DNA from: Neobacillus nitrireducens
Lineage (GTDB): Bacteria; Bacillota; Bacilli; Bacillales; Cytobacillaceae
Length of the DNA stretch: 64,000 bases
NCBI RefSeq assembly: GCF_030915405.1
Contig: NZ_CP133262.1
Span: forward strand, 3,286,001 to 3,350,000
Direction: 5' to 3'
Positions within the stretch are counted from its first letter, which is position 1, and every line of letters begins with the position of its first letter. Positions 17,208 through 25,797 of the stretch are shown one piece after another. The translations under genes and the position numbers were made by a program. The notes under the pieces were generated by a model. It ran no database searches. It worked only from the letters and a program-made list of their open reading frames with translations, and was not told where the DNA came from.

Positions 17208-17945
17208 ATGGCTGAAGAAAATAAAGAAAATCCAGAATCATTATCGAGAAGGAAATTTATTCGTAATACGGGTTTCACTGTTGGCGGGCTGGCTGTTGGA
17301 GGGGTATTGGGCAGTCTCCTCCCACGTAAAAAAGAAGAAAAGGTAACACCAGCGACAAAGTCAGAAAACTTTAATCAGGCTTTGATGTATTTTACACCTG
17401 AACAGTTTCAGCTGACCGAAGCAGCAACCGAGCGAATTTTTCCAGAGGAAGAGTCTGGGCCAGGTGCAAAGGCTCTCGGGGTCGCTTTTTTTATTGACCA
17501 TCAACTTGCTGGTGATTGGGGCTTTAATGCGAGGGAGTATATGCAGGCTCCATTTTTCAAAGGGGAAAAAGTTCAAGGCTACCAAGGCAGATTAAGGCGC
17601 CGCGATATCTTTGATATTGGCCTAAGGGAACTTCAAAATCACAGTATGACAGTCCATAAGAAAAAATTCACCGAGCTAAAAGAAGAAGAGCAGGATGCCA
17701 TTCTTCGCGATTTTGAAGAAGATAAGGTGAACTTAACGACCATCTCTCCCAGTGGATTTTTTCAGATGCTAAGGAGTGCTACACTCGAAGGAGCCTACAG
17801 TGATCCATTATATGGAGGGAATAGAAATATGGACGGCTGGAAAATGCGAAACTATCCAGGTAGCCAAATGGCTTATACAGACATTATCGATAAAGATTTT
17901 AAGAAAATAAATCCACAAAGTTTAAAAAATCATCTAAATCACTAA
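17208..17945 (+). CDS. Gluconate 2-dehydrogenase subunit 3-family protein (Tat-exported)
   Basis: A 245-residue small subunit of a membrane-linked GMC dehydrogenase. The N-terminus carries a twin-arginine signal ('SRRKFIRNTGF' followed by a Gly/Val-rich segment to about residue 45). The mature part matches the subunit 3 family ('FTPEQFQLTEAATERIFP' and 'GAYSDPLYGGNRNMDGWKM'). Such subunits escort the flavin subunit, which lacks its own signal, through the Tat system. The ATG at 17208 has GGAGG 7 nt upstream. The flavin subunit gene follows by 18 nt. Confidence 0.88.
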   Translation: MAEENKENPESLSRRKFIRNTGFTVGGLAVGGVLGSLLPRKKEEKVTPATKSENFNQALMYFTPEQFQLTEAATERIFPEEESGPGAKALGVAFFIDHQLAGDWGFNAREYMQAPFFKGEKVQGYQGRLRRRDIFDIGLRELQNHSMTVHKKKFTELKEEEQDAILRDFEEDKVNLTTISPSGFFQMLRSATLEGAYSDPLYGGNRNMDGWKMRNYPGSQMAYTDIIDKDFKKINPQSLKNHLNH

Positions 17946-17963
17946 AAAGGGCAGGTGGAAACG

Positions 17964-19679
17964 ATGGCAAGGAAATTACCGAAAGTGGATGTAGTGATTA
18001 TTGGAGTCGGCTGGGCAGGAGGAATTATTGCCTCTGAACTGACCAAAAAAGGACTGAAAGTAGTCGGTTTGGAACGAGGCAAGGAAAGAAAAACGGAAGA
18101 TTACTTTATGGTTCATGATGAACTGCGGTATGCATTGCGCTATGGAATGATGCAAGATCTGTCAAAAGAAACGATTACTTTCCGTGGAAATGAGAGAATC
18201 CGTGCACTGCCGATGCGGCAATATGGCTCATTTCTGCTTGGAGATGGATTAGGGGGTTCCGGTGTCCATTGGAATGGTCAAACCTTTCGATTTCTACCAT
18301 ACGATTTTGAAATCTATAGTAAGACTGTGGAAAGGTATGGGAAAAATAAAATTCCTGCTGGGATGACGATTCAAGATTGGGGAATCACCTATGATCAAAT
18401 CGAGCCCTATTATGATAAATTTGAAAAACTAACGGGGATTTCAGGAGAAAAAAACCCGCTTGCAGGGAAACGTTCAAGTGATTATCCAACGCCGCCGATG
18501 AAAAAGTCGCCTCCATTGCAAATGTTCGAGGAGGCCACAAAAAAATTGAAACTCCATCCCTATATGATGCCGTCTGCTAATCTTTCTGAATCCTATACAA
18601 ATCCAGACGGAATCAAAAGAGCGGCCTGTCAATATTGTGGGTACTGCGAACGCTTTGGCTGTGAATATGGAGCAAAAGCAGATCCTGTGGTAACCGTGAT
18701 TCCTGTTGCTAATAAAACGGGCAATTTTGAAATCAGAACCCATTCCAATGTGAGAAGAATCTTAAAGAACGGAAATATGGTTACAGGGGTTATGTACACG
18801 GATGTAACCACAGGTGAGGATATAGAACAGCCGGCGGATATTGTCGTTCTAACCAGTTATGTTTTCAATAATATTCGCCTCTTACTAATGTCAAATGTGG
18901 GCAAACCATATGATCCGCAATCGGGTAAAGGCGTCATTGGGAAAAATTATGCCTATCAAGTGATCAAGGGAAATGCTATCGGCTTTTTCGAGGATAAAGA
19001 GTTTAATACGTTTGCGGGTGCCGGTTCACTCGGCATGGTGTTGGATGACTATAATGGAGATAATTTTGACCACTCTCAAGTGGATTTTATCCATGGCGGT
19101 ATGGTCTCGCTTAGTCAGACAGGCATGAGGCCGATTCAAAATAACCCTGTTCCCGGGGGCAAACCAACTTGGGGGAAGGAGTTCAAGGAAAAATCGGTTA
19201 AATATGCAAATCGCTTTCTATCAGTAGGTGCCCAAGGCTCCTCCATGCCTTTTAAACACCATTTTCTCGATCTAGATCCAAGCTATAAAGATGCGTACGG
19301 CGACCCATTAATCCGAATTACTTTTGATTTCGAAAAACAAGATCAGCAACTGGCAAAGTTCCTTGCCTCCAAATGTGAAGGCATCCTGAAAGAAATGGGA
19401 GCTGATCACATCGATGCGATGAAGGATTTAGGTCCATATGATATCACTACCTATCAATCTACCCACAATACCGGCGGTGTCATTATGGGGAATGATCCAT
19501 CGACGTCGGCTGTAAATAATTATTTGCAAATGTGGGATGTAGATAATTTGTTCGTGGTGGGTGCATCTGCATTTCCGCATAATTCTGGCTATAATCCGAC
19601 CGATACCGTGGGTGCCTTGGCTTTTCGCGCAGCGGAAGGAATCATTAAATATCATGATAAAGGCGGACAGGTAAGTTAA
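17964..19679 (+). CDS. GMC oxidoreductase, gluconate 2-dehydrogenase-like flavoprotein
   Basis: A 571-residue FAD-dependent dehydrogenase. The dinucleotide-binding motif 'VIIGVGWAGGIIASEL' is at residues 8-23 (Gly-x-Gly-x-x-Gly pattern). 'GDGLGGSGVHWNG' (about 92-104) is the GMC signature, 'CQYCGYCERFGCEYGAKA' (about 220-237) is Cys-rich and occurs in membrane-linked members, and 'THNTGG...FPHNSGYNPTDTVGALA' holds the active-site His region. It has no signal peptide and likely rides with the Tat-exported small subunit. No cytochrome c subunit is adjacent, so the electron acceptor is open. ATG 17964 follows AGGTGG; GTG 17955 is possible. Confidence 0.88.
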   Translation: MARKLPKVDVVIIGVGWAGGIIASELTKKGLKVVGLERGKERKTEDYFMVHDELRYALRYGMMQDLSKETITFRGNERIRALPMRQYGSFLLGDGLGGSGVHWNGQTFRFLPYDFEIYSKTVERYGKNKIPAGMTIQDWGITYDQIEPYYDKFEKLTGISGEKNPLAGKRSSDYPTPPMKKSPPLQMFEEATKKLKLHPYMMPSANLSESYTNPDGIKRAACQYCGYCERFGCEYGAKADPVVTVIPVANKTGNFEIRTHSNVRRILKNGNMVTGVMYTDVTTGEDIEQPADIVVLTSYVFNNIRLLLMSNVGKPYDPQSGKGVIGKNYAYQVIKGNAIGFFEDKEFNTFAGAGSLGMVLDDYNGDNFDHSQVDFIHGGMVSLSQTGMRPIQNNPVPGGKPTWGKEFKEKSVKYANRFLSVGAQGSSMPFKHHFLDLDPSYKDAYGDPLIRITFDFEKQDQQLAKFLASKCEGILKEMGADHIDAMKDLGPYDITTYQSTHNTGGVIMGNDPSTSAVNNYLQMWDVDNLFVVGASAFPHNSGYNPTDTVGALAFRAAEGIIKYHDKGGQVS

Positions 19680-19754
19680 AATTGTTTATAAATGGAATAA
19701 ACCATAGTGATAGTGTTAATATAGATAAATGAATTGTAAAAAGGAGGAGAAAAT

Positions 19755-20105
19755 ATGACTACAGGAAATGAAAACAATACCTTACCGGAAAAAACTAGTT
19801 CAATTGAACGTTTAGTAACTGTGGAAGAAGATGTAAAGAAGGTACTTGCGGGTGAAAAAACAGCGACACGCCGTAATGGCCGATATGCCGACCCAGGTGA
19901 AATCATGACACTAGAAGGCCGTGACTTCGTGGTCGATCGTGTCTATTCCCAGTCATTAGGTGAATTAACGGATGACGATGCACGCCGCGAGGGCTTCGAG
20001 TCAGTTGAAGAATACAAGCAATCCATTTTAAGTATTCATCCAGGTATGCCATGGCTGCCGCAAATGCGTGTGTGGGTTCATGAGTTCAGCCCAGTTCAAA
20101 AATAA
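19755..20105 (+). CDS. ASCH domain-containing protein
   Basis: A 116-residue soluble protein consisting of one ASCH domain (RNA-binding, PUA-like fold). Recognisable blocks are 'GEKTATRRNGRYADPGEIM' (about residues 34-52), 'FVVDRVYSQSLGELTDDDAR' (split: 'VYSQSLGELTD') and 'EGFESVEEYKQSI'. ASCH proteins are proposed to bind RNA or act as small amidohydrolases; the role here is unknown. SD AAGGAGGAG precedes the ATG. Confidence 0.87.
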   Translation: MTTGNENNTLPEKTSSIERLVTVEEDVKKVLAGEKTATRRNGRYADPGEIMTLEGRDFVVDRVYSQSLGELTDDDARREGFESVEEYKQSILSIHPGMPWLPQMRVWVHEFSPVQK

Positions 20106-20120
20106 GATAAAACTGTTGAC

Positions 20121-20148
20121 GGTCCATTTTTCGAAATGGGCCATTTTT
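20121..20148 (+). terminator. Terminator after the ASCH gene
   Basis: GGTCCATTT pairs with AAATGGGCC (one T-G pair) around a TTCG tetraloop, followed by ATTTTTAT. Confidence 0.75.
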
Positions 20149-20257
20149 ATGGACAATAATTCGTCTTCTCGAGAAAAAGGTCAATTATTTGTTTAATCCT
20201 CATCATAAAATTTATAATATGGCTAGTGAGGGATTTCCGATAAACCGGGGTGAGAAG

Positions 20258-21988
20258 ATGACATTTTTATCAAAATACATAAAGAAATATTGGAAGTCTT
20301 TTTGCATTGCTGTTTTTTTTCTTACCATAGAGGCCGTTAGTGACCTGATGCAGCCAACGATTATGGCAAAAATTATCGATGAAGGGGTCGCAAACAAGGA
20401 TATCCATTATGTTCTGAAAATGGGCGGCTTGATGCTGCTTATTACCGCATGCGGGGCGATAGCTGCTTCCACGAGAAGTGTGGTCGCCAGTATTGTTTCT
20501 CAAAGCTTTGGGACGGAGTTAAGGTCTGACTTATTTAAAAAGATCCAAACGCTCTCTTTTAAAAATATCGATAAATTTGACCGCGCCTCCCTTGTGACCA
20601 GGCTGACGAATGATGTCACCCAAGTGCAAGTGTTTGTGAATGGCTTAATGCGGATCTTCGTCAAAGCTCCGCTGTTGGCACTGGGCGGTTTAATTATGGC
20701 GATGCGCTTAAATTTACAGCTCTCGGTGGTTCTGGCGGTTGTGGTCCCGATTGTCGCCCTGTTAATTATCTTTAACTTGCGACTTGGCTTTCCCCGCTTT
20801 TCTCGTGTCCAAAAGGCATTGGACCGCGTGAACAGTGTGATGCGGGAGTATTTATCAGGTGTCCGGGTGGTTAAGGCGTTTAATCGCTTTGATGCCGAGA
20901 TTGGCAAGTTTTCAATCGTGAATAATGATTATAAAAATCAATCCATTTCCGCCAATCGCTTAATGGCAACCTTTAGTCCTGTAATAATGCTGACCGTCAA
21001 CCTTGGGATTGTGGTCGTTCTTTGGATTGGCGGCTATGGAGTGAATAGCGGTTCTATTCAGGTGGGGCATATCATTGCTTTTATCAACTATATGACACAA
21101 ATTTTATTTTCACTGATGATGATCTCAATGGTCTTTAATATGTTTGTCAGGGCAAAGTCCTCGGCCGGAAGAATTGATGAAGTATTTTTACAAGAGGATT
21201 CCCTTTCTTCTGATGAGAATCAGAAAGTAAATTTCATTGAAGAAGGCAGAATCGACTTTGAAAACGTCTCGTTTACTTATGAACAAGCAACAGGTGAGCC
21301 CATCTTAAAAAATATTAATCTAACAATTCTGCCAGGTGAAACAGTTGGAATTATCGGTTCGACGGGGTCGGGAAAAAGCACGCTTGTCGGACTAATCCCC
21401 CGCTTCTATGAAACGGTGGGCGGTACGATTAAAGTAGATGGAATCGATAGTAAACAGGTTAGTCCGAAAAAATTACGAGAGAAAATTGCGATGGTACCGC
21501 AAAAGAATATTTTATTCACAGGAACGATCGAGGAAAATATCCGCTGGGGTATGGAAGATGCCTCGGATGCGGAAGTGATTTCTGCTGCAACGATTGCGGG
21601 GGCGCATGATTTTATCATGGCCTCACCAGAGGGCTATCAAACAAGAATTGGTCAGGGCGGCGTTAATTTTTCCGGCGGGCAAAAGCAGCGGATTTCGATT
21701 GCCAGGGCCTTGGTGAAAAAACCGGAAATATTAATTTTAGATGATAGTACAAGTGCCGTTGACGTTGCCACTGAGGCGAGAATCAAAGAAGGTTTGAAGA
21801 CCTATGCCAAGGGGCTGACTTGTTTATTGATTGCACAGCGGATCACGTCAATCATCGATGCTGATAAAATCGTTGTCCTCGACCGCGGTGAGCTTGTTGG
21901 AGTGGGAACACATCAGAATTTGTTGAAGGAATGCCGTATTTATCAGGAAATCTACCAATCTCAGGTCGGCAAGGAGGTACAGGATTAA
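20258..21988 (+). CDS. ABC exporter half-transporter, subunit A (degenerate ATP site)
   Basis: A 576-residue type I ABC exporter half: six membrane helices (about 1-310) then an ATPase domain. Walker A 'GSTGSGKST' and signature 'FSGGQKQR' are intact, but the catalytic Glu after Walker B is Asp ('ILILDDSTSAVD') and the H-loop His is Gln ('LLIAQRITSI'). This is the pattern of the non-hydrolysing site in heterodimeric exporters such as BmrC-like proteins. The ATG at 20258 (after GGGGTGAG) starts in the first basic helix; upstream in-frame sequence to 20189 looks non-conserved. The stop overlaps the next start (TAATG). Confidence 0.88.
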   Translation: MTFLSKYIKKYWKSFCIAVFFLTIEAVSDLMQPTIMAKIIDEGVANKDIHYVLKMGGLMLLITACGAIAASTRSVVASIVSQSFGTELRSDLFKKIQTLSFKNIDKFDRASLVTRLTNDVTQVQVFVNGLMRIFVKAPLLALGGLIMAMRLNLQLSVVLAVVVPIVALLIIFNLRLGFPRFSRVQKALDRVNSVMREYLSGVRVVKAFNRFDAEIGKFSIVNNDYKNQSISANRLMATFSPVIMLTVNLGIVVVLWIGGYGVNSGSIQVGHIIAFINYMTQILFSLMMISMVFNMFVRAKSSAGRIDEVFLQEDSLSSDENQKVNFIEEGRIDFENVSFTYEQATGEPILKNINLTILPGETVGIIGSTGSGKSTLVGLIPRFYETVGGTIKVDGIDSKQVSPKKLREKIAMVPQKNILFTGTIEENIRWGMEDASDAEVISAATIAGAHDFIMASPEGYQTRIGQGGVNFSGGQKQRISIARALVKKPEILILDDSTSAVDVATEARIKEGLKTYAKGLTCLLIAQRITSIIDADKIVVLDRGELVGVGTHQNLLKECRIYQEIYQSQVGKEVQD

Positions 21989-23856
21989 TGTCAAAGGGAA
22001 ATGTACAGACCCAAAGCACTCCTCCTACTCCGCCCCCCATGCGCCCAGGCGGCTTTGGCGGTGCGCACCGCCGCGGACCCGGGCCAGTGGTAAAGCCAAA
22101 GAATTTTAAAGGAACCCTTAAAAGGCTTTGGCAATACTTCGGTAAGGAACGAAAAATGCTCGCAATTATTTTTATCTTTATTGTGTTGGACTCAAGTCTG
22201 ATGCTCCTTGCCCCCTTCCTGATTGGGAAAGCGATTGATGCGATGCGCGTGAATGGTGGAACGGTAGATTTTGGCTTTCTGGAGGTCATGATTGTCATTT
22301 TGGTGGCTGCCTATGTGATCGATAGTCTGCTTACTTTTTTACAAGGCTGGCTGATGGCGGGTGTATCCCAGCGAATCGTCAAAAGCTTACGAGATGCCCT
22401 TTTTAAAAAATTGCAAAAGCTGCCGGTCTCCTTTTTCGATTCACTGTCACACGGTGAATTAATGAGCCGGTTATCTAACGATGTTGATAACGTTAGTAAT
22501 ACCATCTCGCAGTCGACCACGCAATTAATGTCAGGGGTGGTCATCCTTTCCGGATCGTTAATTATGATGTTATGGTTAAGCCCTTTGTTGACACTTGCCA
22601 GCTTAATCACGGTACCGCTCGTCTTTATATTAACAAAGACCATCGCAAAGCAGACGAGTGTTCTATTTAAAAATCAGCAAGTAGAGCTTGGAAAATTAAA
22701 TGGACATATTGAGGAAACCATTTCTGGAATTGAGATTGTTAAGGCCTTTAATCATGAGGAAAAGGTCATTGAAGAGTTTGATGTAGTCAATACGAGACTG
22801 CGTGAGGTCGGCCTTAAGGCGCAAATCTGGTCTGGCTTTTTGATGCCCATCATGAACGTAATCAATAACCTGGGCTTTGCGGTCGTCGCAGTTGTGGGCG
22901 GAATCCTTGCGGTGAAAAGCATCATCACCGTGGGGGCCATCGCCAGCTTCATTACCTACTCCAGGCAATTTGTTAGGCCGCTTAACGATTTGGCCAATAT
23001 CTTCAACATTCTTCAATCCGGTGTTGCCGGGGCAGAGCGTGTCTTTGAAATCATCGATGAAGAAGAGGAACCACTTGACTCACCTCAAGCAATTTCCTTG
23101 GAAAAACCAAGAGGACATGTCGCTTTTGAAAATGTCAGTTTTGGTTATCGGCCCGATGTACCCATTCTAAAAAATGTCAGCTTTGAGGCAGATATCGGCA
23201 GCAGTACCGCCCTCGTTGGTCCCACCGGCGCGGGGAAAACAACGATTGTGAACCTATTGACAAGATTCTACGACGTGACAGGCGGAAGAATTCTCTTGGA
23301 TGGTCATGATATTCGAGAATATACAAGAGACAGTTTGCGAAAATGTTTTGGATTTGTTCTCCAGGATACGTATTTATTCTCTGGGACGATTAAGGAGAAT
23401 ATCAAGTATGGAAATGCGGCGGCATCAGACGATGAGGTGGAACGTGCGGCGAGGATGGCCAATGCCGATACCTTTATCAAGCGGCTGCCAAACCAGTATG
23501 AGACGGTTCTATCTGAAAATGGCGGCAACCTAAGTCAAGGTCAGCGGCAGCTCCTGGCAATTGCGAGGGTAATCTTAGCTAAGCCCTCTCTCCTCATCTT
23601 GGATGAAGCGACAAGCAGCATTGACACGAGGACAGAGCTTCATATTCAAGCAGCCTTGCTCACGTTAATGGAGAATCGGACCAGCTTTATTATTGCCCAC
23701 CGCCTCAATACCATCCGTGATGCGGACACTATCATGGTGATTGATCACGGGGAAATTATCGAAAGTAGCAGCCACGAGACATTAATGAGCCTGCAGGGCA
23801 AATATTATAGTATGTTTTTTAATCAGTTCAAAAACGTCGAAGCCAGTTTGGATTGA
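21988..23856 (+). CDS. ABC exporter half-transporter, subunit B
   Basis: A 622-residue type I ABC exporter half. A Pro/Gly-rich N-terminal tail of about 40 residues ('TPPTPPPMRPGGFGGAHRRG') precedes six membrane helices and an ATPase domain. Walker A 'GPTGAGKTT', Walker B plus catalytic Glu 'LLILDEATSSIDT' and H-loop 'FIIAHRLNTI' are canonical, but the signature is altered to 'LSQGQRQ'. With subunit A this leaves one full and one defective ATP site, as in YfiB/YfiC and BmrC/BmrD. It starts at the ATG at 21988, overlapping the upstream stop by 1 nt. Substrate unknown; drugs or lipids are typical for the class. Confidence 0.88.
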   Translation: MSKGNVQTQSTPPTPPPMRPGGFGGAHRRGPGPVVKPKNFKGTLKRLWQYFGKERKMLAIIFIFIVLDSSLMLLAPFLIGKAIDAMRVNGGTVDFGFLEVMIVILVAAYVIDSLLTFLQGWLMAGVSQRIVKSLRDALFKKLQKLPVSFFDSLSHGELMSRLSNDVDNVSNTISQSTTQLMSGVVILSGSLIMMLWLSPLLTLASLITVPLVFILTKTIAKQTSVLFKNQQVELGKLNGHIEETISGIEIVKAFNHEEKVIEEFDVVNTRLREVGLKAQIWSGFLMPIMNVINNLGFAVVAVVGGILAVKSIITVGAIASFITYSRQFVRPLNDLANIFNILQSGVAGAERVFEIIDEEEEPLDSPQAISLEKPRGHVAFENVSFGYRPDVPILKNVSFEADIGSSTALVGPTGAGKTTIVNLLTRFYDVTGGRILLDGHDIREYTRDSLRKCFGFVLQDTYLFSGTIKENIKYGNAAASDDEVERAARMANADTFIKRLPNQYETVLSENGGNLSQGQRQLLAIARVILAKPSLLILDEATSSIDTRTELHIQAALLTLMENRTSFIIAHRLNTIRDADTIMVIDHGEIIESSSHETLMSLQGKYYSMFFNQFKNVEASLD

Positions 23857-23862
23857 GGATAG

Positions 23863-23895
23863 GAAGAGAGACTGGGGATCCAGTCTCTCTTTTTA
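23863..23895 (+). terminator. Terminator after the ABC exporter operon
   Basis: AGAGAGACTGG pairs with CCAGTCTCTCT around a short loop, then TTTTTA. Confidence 0.9.
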
Positions 23896-23899
23896 TACT

Positions 23900-24105
23900 C
23901 CAGGTTAATGTGTTTTTTTTCATTTACCGAGGATGCCCAAATTTAACGGATGACGGTTAATGTAGATGCCTTTCATTAACCGCGAAGGCACAAATATATA
24001 GTTGACGGTAAATGCAACCCCCATCCATTTACCATCGAGGCTTGATTTTACAGTTAACGGGAAATGTAATTGAATAACCACTGCAAATGTCCGTGCGATC
24101 CGATT
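23900..24105. repeat. 52-bp tandem repeat array with internal dyads (three units plus a decayed fourth)
   Basis: Units start at 23900, 23952, 24004 and 24056, an exact 52-bp period. Each of the first three contains GGTWAATG (23903, 23955, 24007), 10-11 bp, then CATTWACC (23921, 23974, 24026), so each can fold into a hairpin. The fourth keeps only GGGAAATG at 24059, again in register. No gene lies in 23857-24271; the rest of the gap holds the niaP promoter. Confidence 0.85.
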
Positions 24106-24153
24106 ATTCCTATCAAATAACGCTACCATCTACCAGAATAAATTAAATTATTA

Positions 24154-24182
24154 ATGACAACTGTAAAGACACTTGTTAGAAT
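24154..24182 (+). promoter_or_regulatory. niaP promoter with palindromic operator (candidate NiaR site)
   Basis: ATGACA (24154-24159), 17 bp, TAGAAT (24177-24182). The spacer is filled by the 20-bp dyad ACAACTGTAAAGACACTTGT (24157-24176), in which ACAAnTGT mirrors ACAnTTGT. NiaR, the niacin-responsive repressor of Bacillales, is the likely binder because the gene is a niacin transporter; the match to its consensus is from memory. Confidence 0.55.
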
Positions 24183-24271
24183 ACTTATGGGATAATAGAT
24201 TATTCTTGTACCTAAACGAAAGAAAATTAGGGAATAATGTATGAAAATAGTAACAACATAGGGGGATTTAC

Positions 24272-25477
24272 ATGAATAGCAAAAAGGAAATTTCAAGCCG
24301 GAAACTGCTTGGTATCGCCGGAATGGGCTGGATGTTTGATGCCTTGGATGTCGGCATGCTCTCCTTCATCATCGCCGCCTTAAAGGTAGAATGGGACCTG
24401 ACTCCTGGACAGATGGGCTGGATTGGGAGTATCAATTCGATTGGGATGGCCGTCGGTGCACTTATCTTTGGCTTAATGGCAGATAAAATAGGCCGCAAAC
24501 ATGTATTTATCATCACATTACTCTTATTTTCGATTGGGAGCGGTCTTTCCGCGATGACAACCACATTAACCGCCTTTTTAGTGCTGCGATTCTTCATTGG
24601 GGCAGGCCTTGGAGGGGAACTGCCTGTTGCCTCAACGCTCGTATCAGAAAGTGTCCCTGCTGAAAAGCGCGGCAGGATCGTTGTTCTGCTGGAAAGCTTT
24701 TGGGCGGGCGGCTGGTTAGTGGCAGCTATTATATCGTATTTCATTATTCCAAAATTCGGATGGCAAATAGCATTAATTATCAGTGCGGTACCTGCTTTGT
24801 ATGCCCTATACTTACGCATAGGGCTTCCGGATTCACCTCGTTTCACGGCAGTTAAGAAAAAGGAGAAGATTTCCGTCCTCCAAAGCATAAAGAATCTATT
24901 TGCTAAGAATTATCGGCGTCAAACGACAATGCTTTGGATTTTATGGTTTTGTGTTGTTTTCTCTTATTATGGAATGTTTCTATGGCTGCCAAGTGTGATG
25001 ATTATGAAAGGGTTCAGCTTAATTAAAAGCTTTGAATATGTGCTCATCATGACGCTGGCACAGCTGCCAGGCTATTTTACAGCTGCCTGGTTTATTGAAA
25101 AATTCGGTCGTAAGTTCGTTTTAGTGGTCTATTTAACTGGTACGGCAATAAGTGCTTATTTCTTTGGTGCAGCAGAATCAACAGCTTTGTTGATGGTCTC
25201 AGGAATATTATTATCATTTTTTAACCTAGGTGCCTGGGGCGGCCTTTACGCTTATACCCCCGAACAATATCCAACGATTATCCGTGGGACAGGCTCTGGT
25301 ATGGCAGCAGCGGTTGGAAGGGTTGGCGGCGTGTTAGGACCACTATTAGTTGGTAATCTAGTCGCCCGGCAAGTATCGATTTCAACCATCTTTATGATTT
25401 TCTGTATCGCCGTCTTAATTGGAGCATTGACCGTTTTTGTATTGGGAAAAGAAACGAAGAATACAGAATTAGTATAG
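24272..25477 (+). CDS. niaP: MFS transporter, niacin permease NiaP-like
   Basis: A 401-residue, 12-helix major facilitator. The sequence follows B. subtilis NiaP (YceI) closely in several blocks: 'RKLLGIAGMGWMFDALDVG' at the start, 'GLGGELPVASTLVSE', 'FCVVFSYYGMFLWLPSVM' and 'LYAYTPEQYPT'. The MFS motif A 'GLMADKIGRKH' is in the loop after helix 2. NiaP imports nicotinate for NAD synthesis. It is transcribed alone, with a likely repressor site inside the promoter. Confidence 0.85.
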   Translation: MNSKKEISSRKLLGIAGMGWMFDALDVGMLSFIIAALKVEWDLTPGQMGWIGSINSIGMAVGALIFGLMADKIGRKHVFIITLLLFSIGSGLSAMTTTLTAFLVLRFFIGAGLGGELPVASTLVSESVPAEKRGRIVVLLESFWAGGWLVAAIISYFIIPKFGWQIALIISAVPALYALYLRIGLPDSPRFTAVKKKEKISVLQSIKNLFAKNYRRQTTMLWILWFCVVFSYYGMFLWLPSVMIMKGFSLIKSFEYVLIMTLAQLPGYFTAAWFIEKFGRKFVLVVYLTGTAISAYFFGAAESTALLMVSGILLSFFNLGAWGGLYAYTPEQYPTIIRGTGSGMAAAVGRVGGVLGPLLVGNLVARQVSISTIFMIFCIAVLIGALTVFVLGKETKNTELV

Positions 25478-25486
25478 TAATAACTC

Positions 25487-25520
25487 AAAGGAGATTCCTA
25501 ATTTTGGAGTCTCCTTTTTT
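25487..25520 (+). terminator. Terminator after niaP
   Basis: AAAGGAGA pairs with TCTCCTTT across about 15 nt and is followed by a T run. Confidence 0.8.
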
Positions 25521-25716
25521 ATATATTCAACATTGAATCATATTTAACCAAAATATTAGAAAAAGGGAATTTATTTTCCTAACGAAATTTAAATCCTTTT
25601 CAACTTTACTGGAATAAAGGCTTTTGGGGGATTAAAATTCGTATTTTTGCTATATTGCAAATTATCTTAAAATAATTTATAATATCACTAGACGAACCCC
25701 CAAATATTTTGTACAA

Positions 25717-25731
25717 TGTTTTCAGAATATT
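25717..25731. promoter_or_regulatory. Candidate CodY box upstream of livJ
   Basis: TGTTTTCAGAATATT matches the CodY consensus AATTTTCWGAAAATT at 12 of 15 positions and lies 67 bp before the livJ start. CodY senses branched-chain amino acids, the likely cargo of the operon. The remainder of 25521-25797 is AT-rich promoter DNA without a gene. Confidence 0.45.
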
Positions 25732-25797
25732 ATCTTTTTTTAAAACAGTTAGACAAAGGCGTTTGGGAAAATTTTTTTAAAAAACAGGGGGTAAATC

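Noticed and set aside
23900-24105. CRISPR array (also considered for 38900-39004 and 47111-47298)
   Set aside because: There are no alternating conserved repeats and unique spacers of uniform size, no leader and no cas genes; they are plain tandem repeats.
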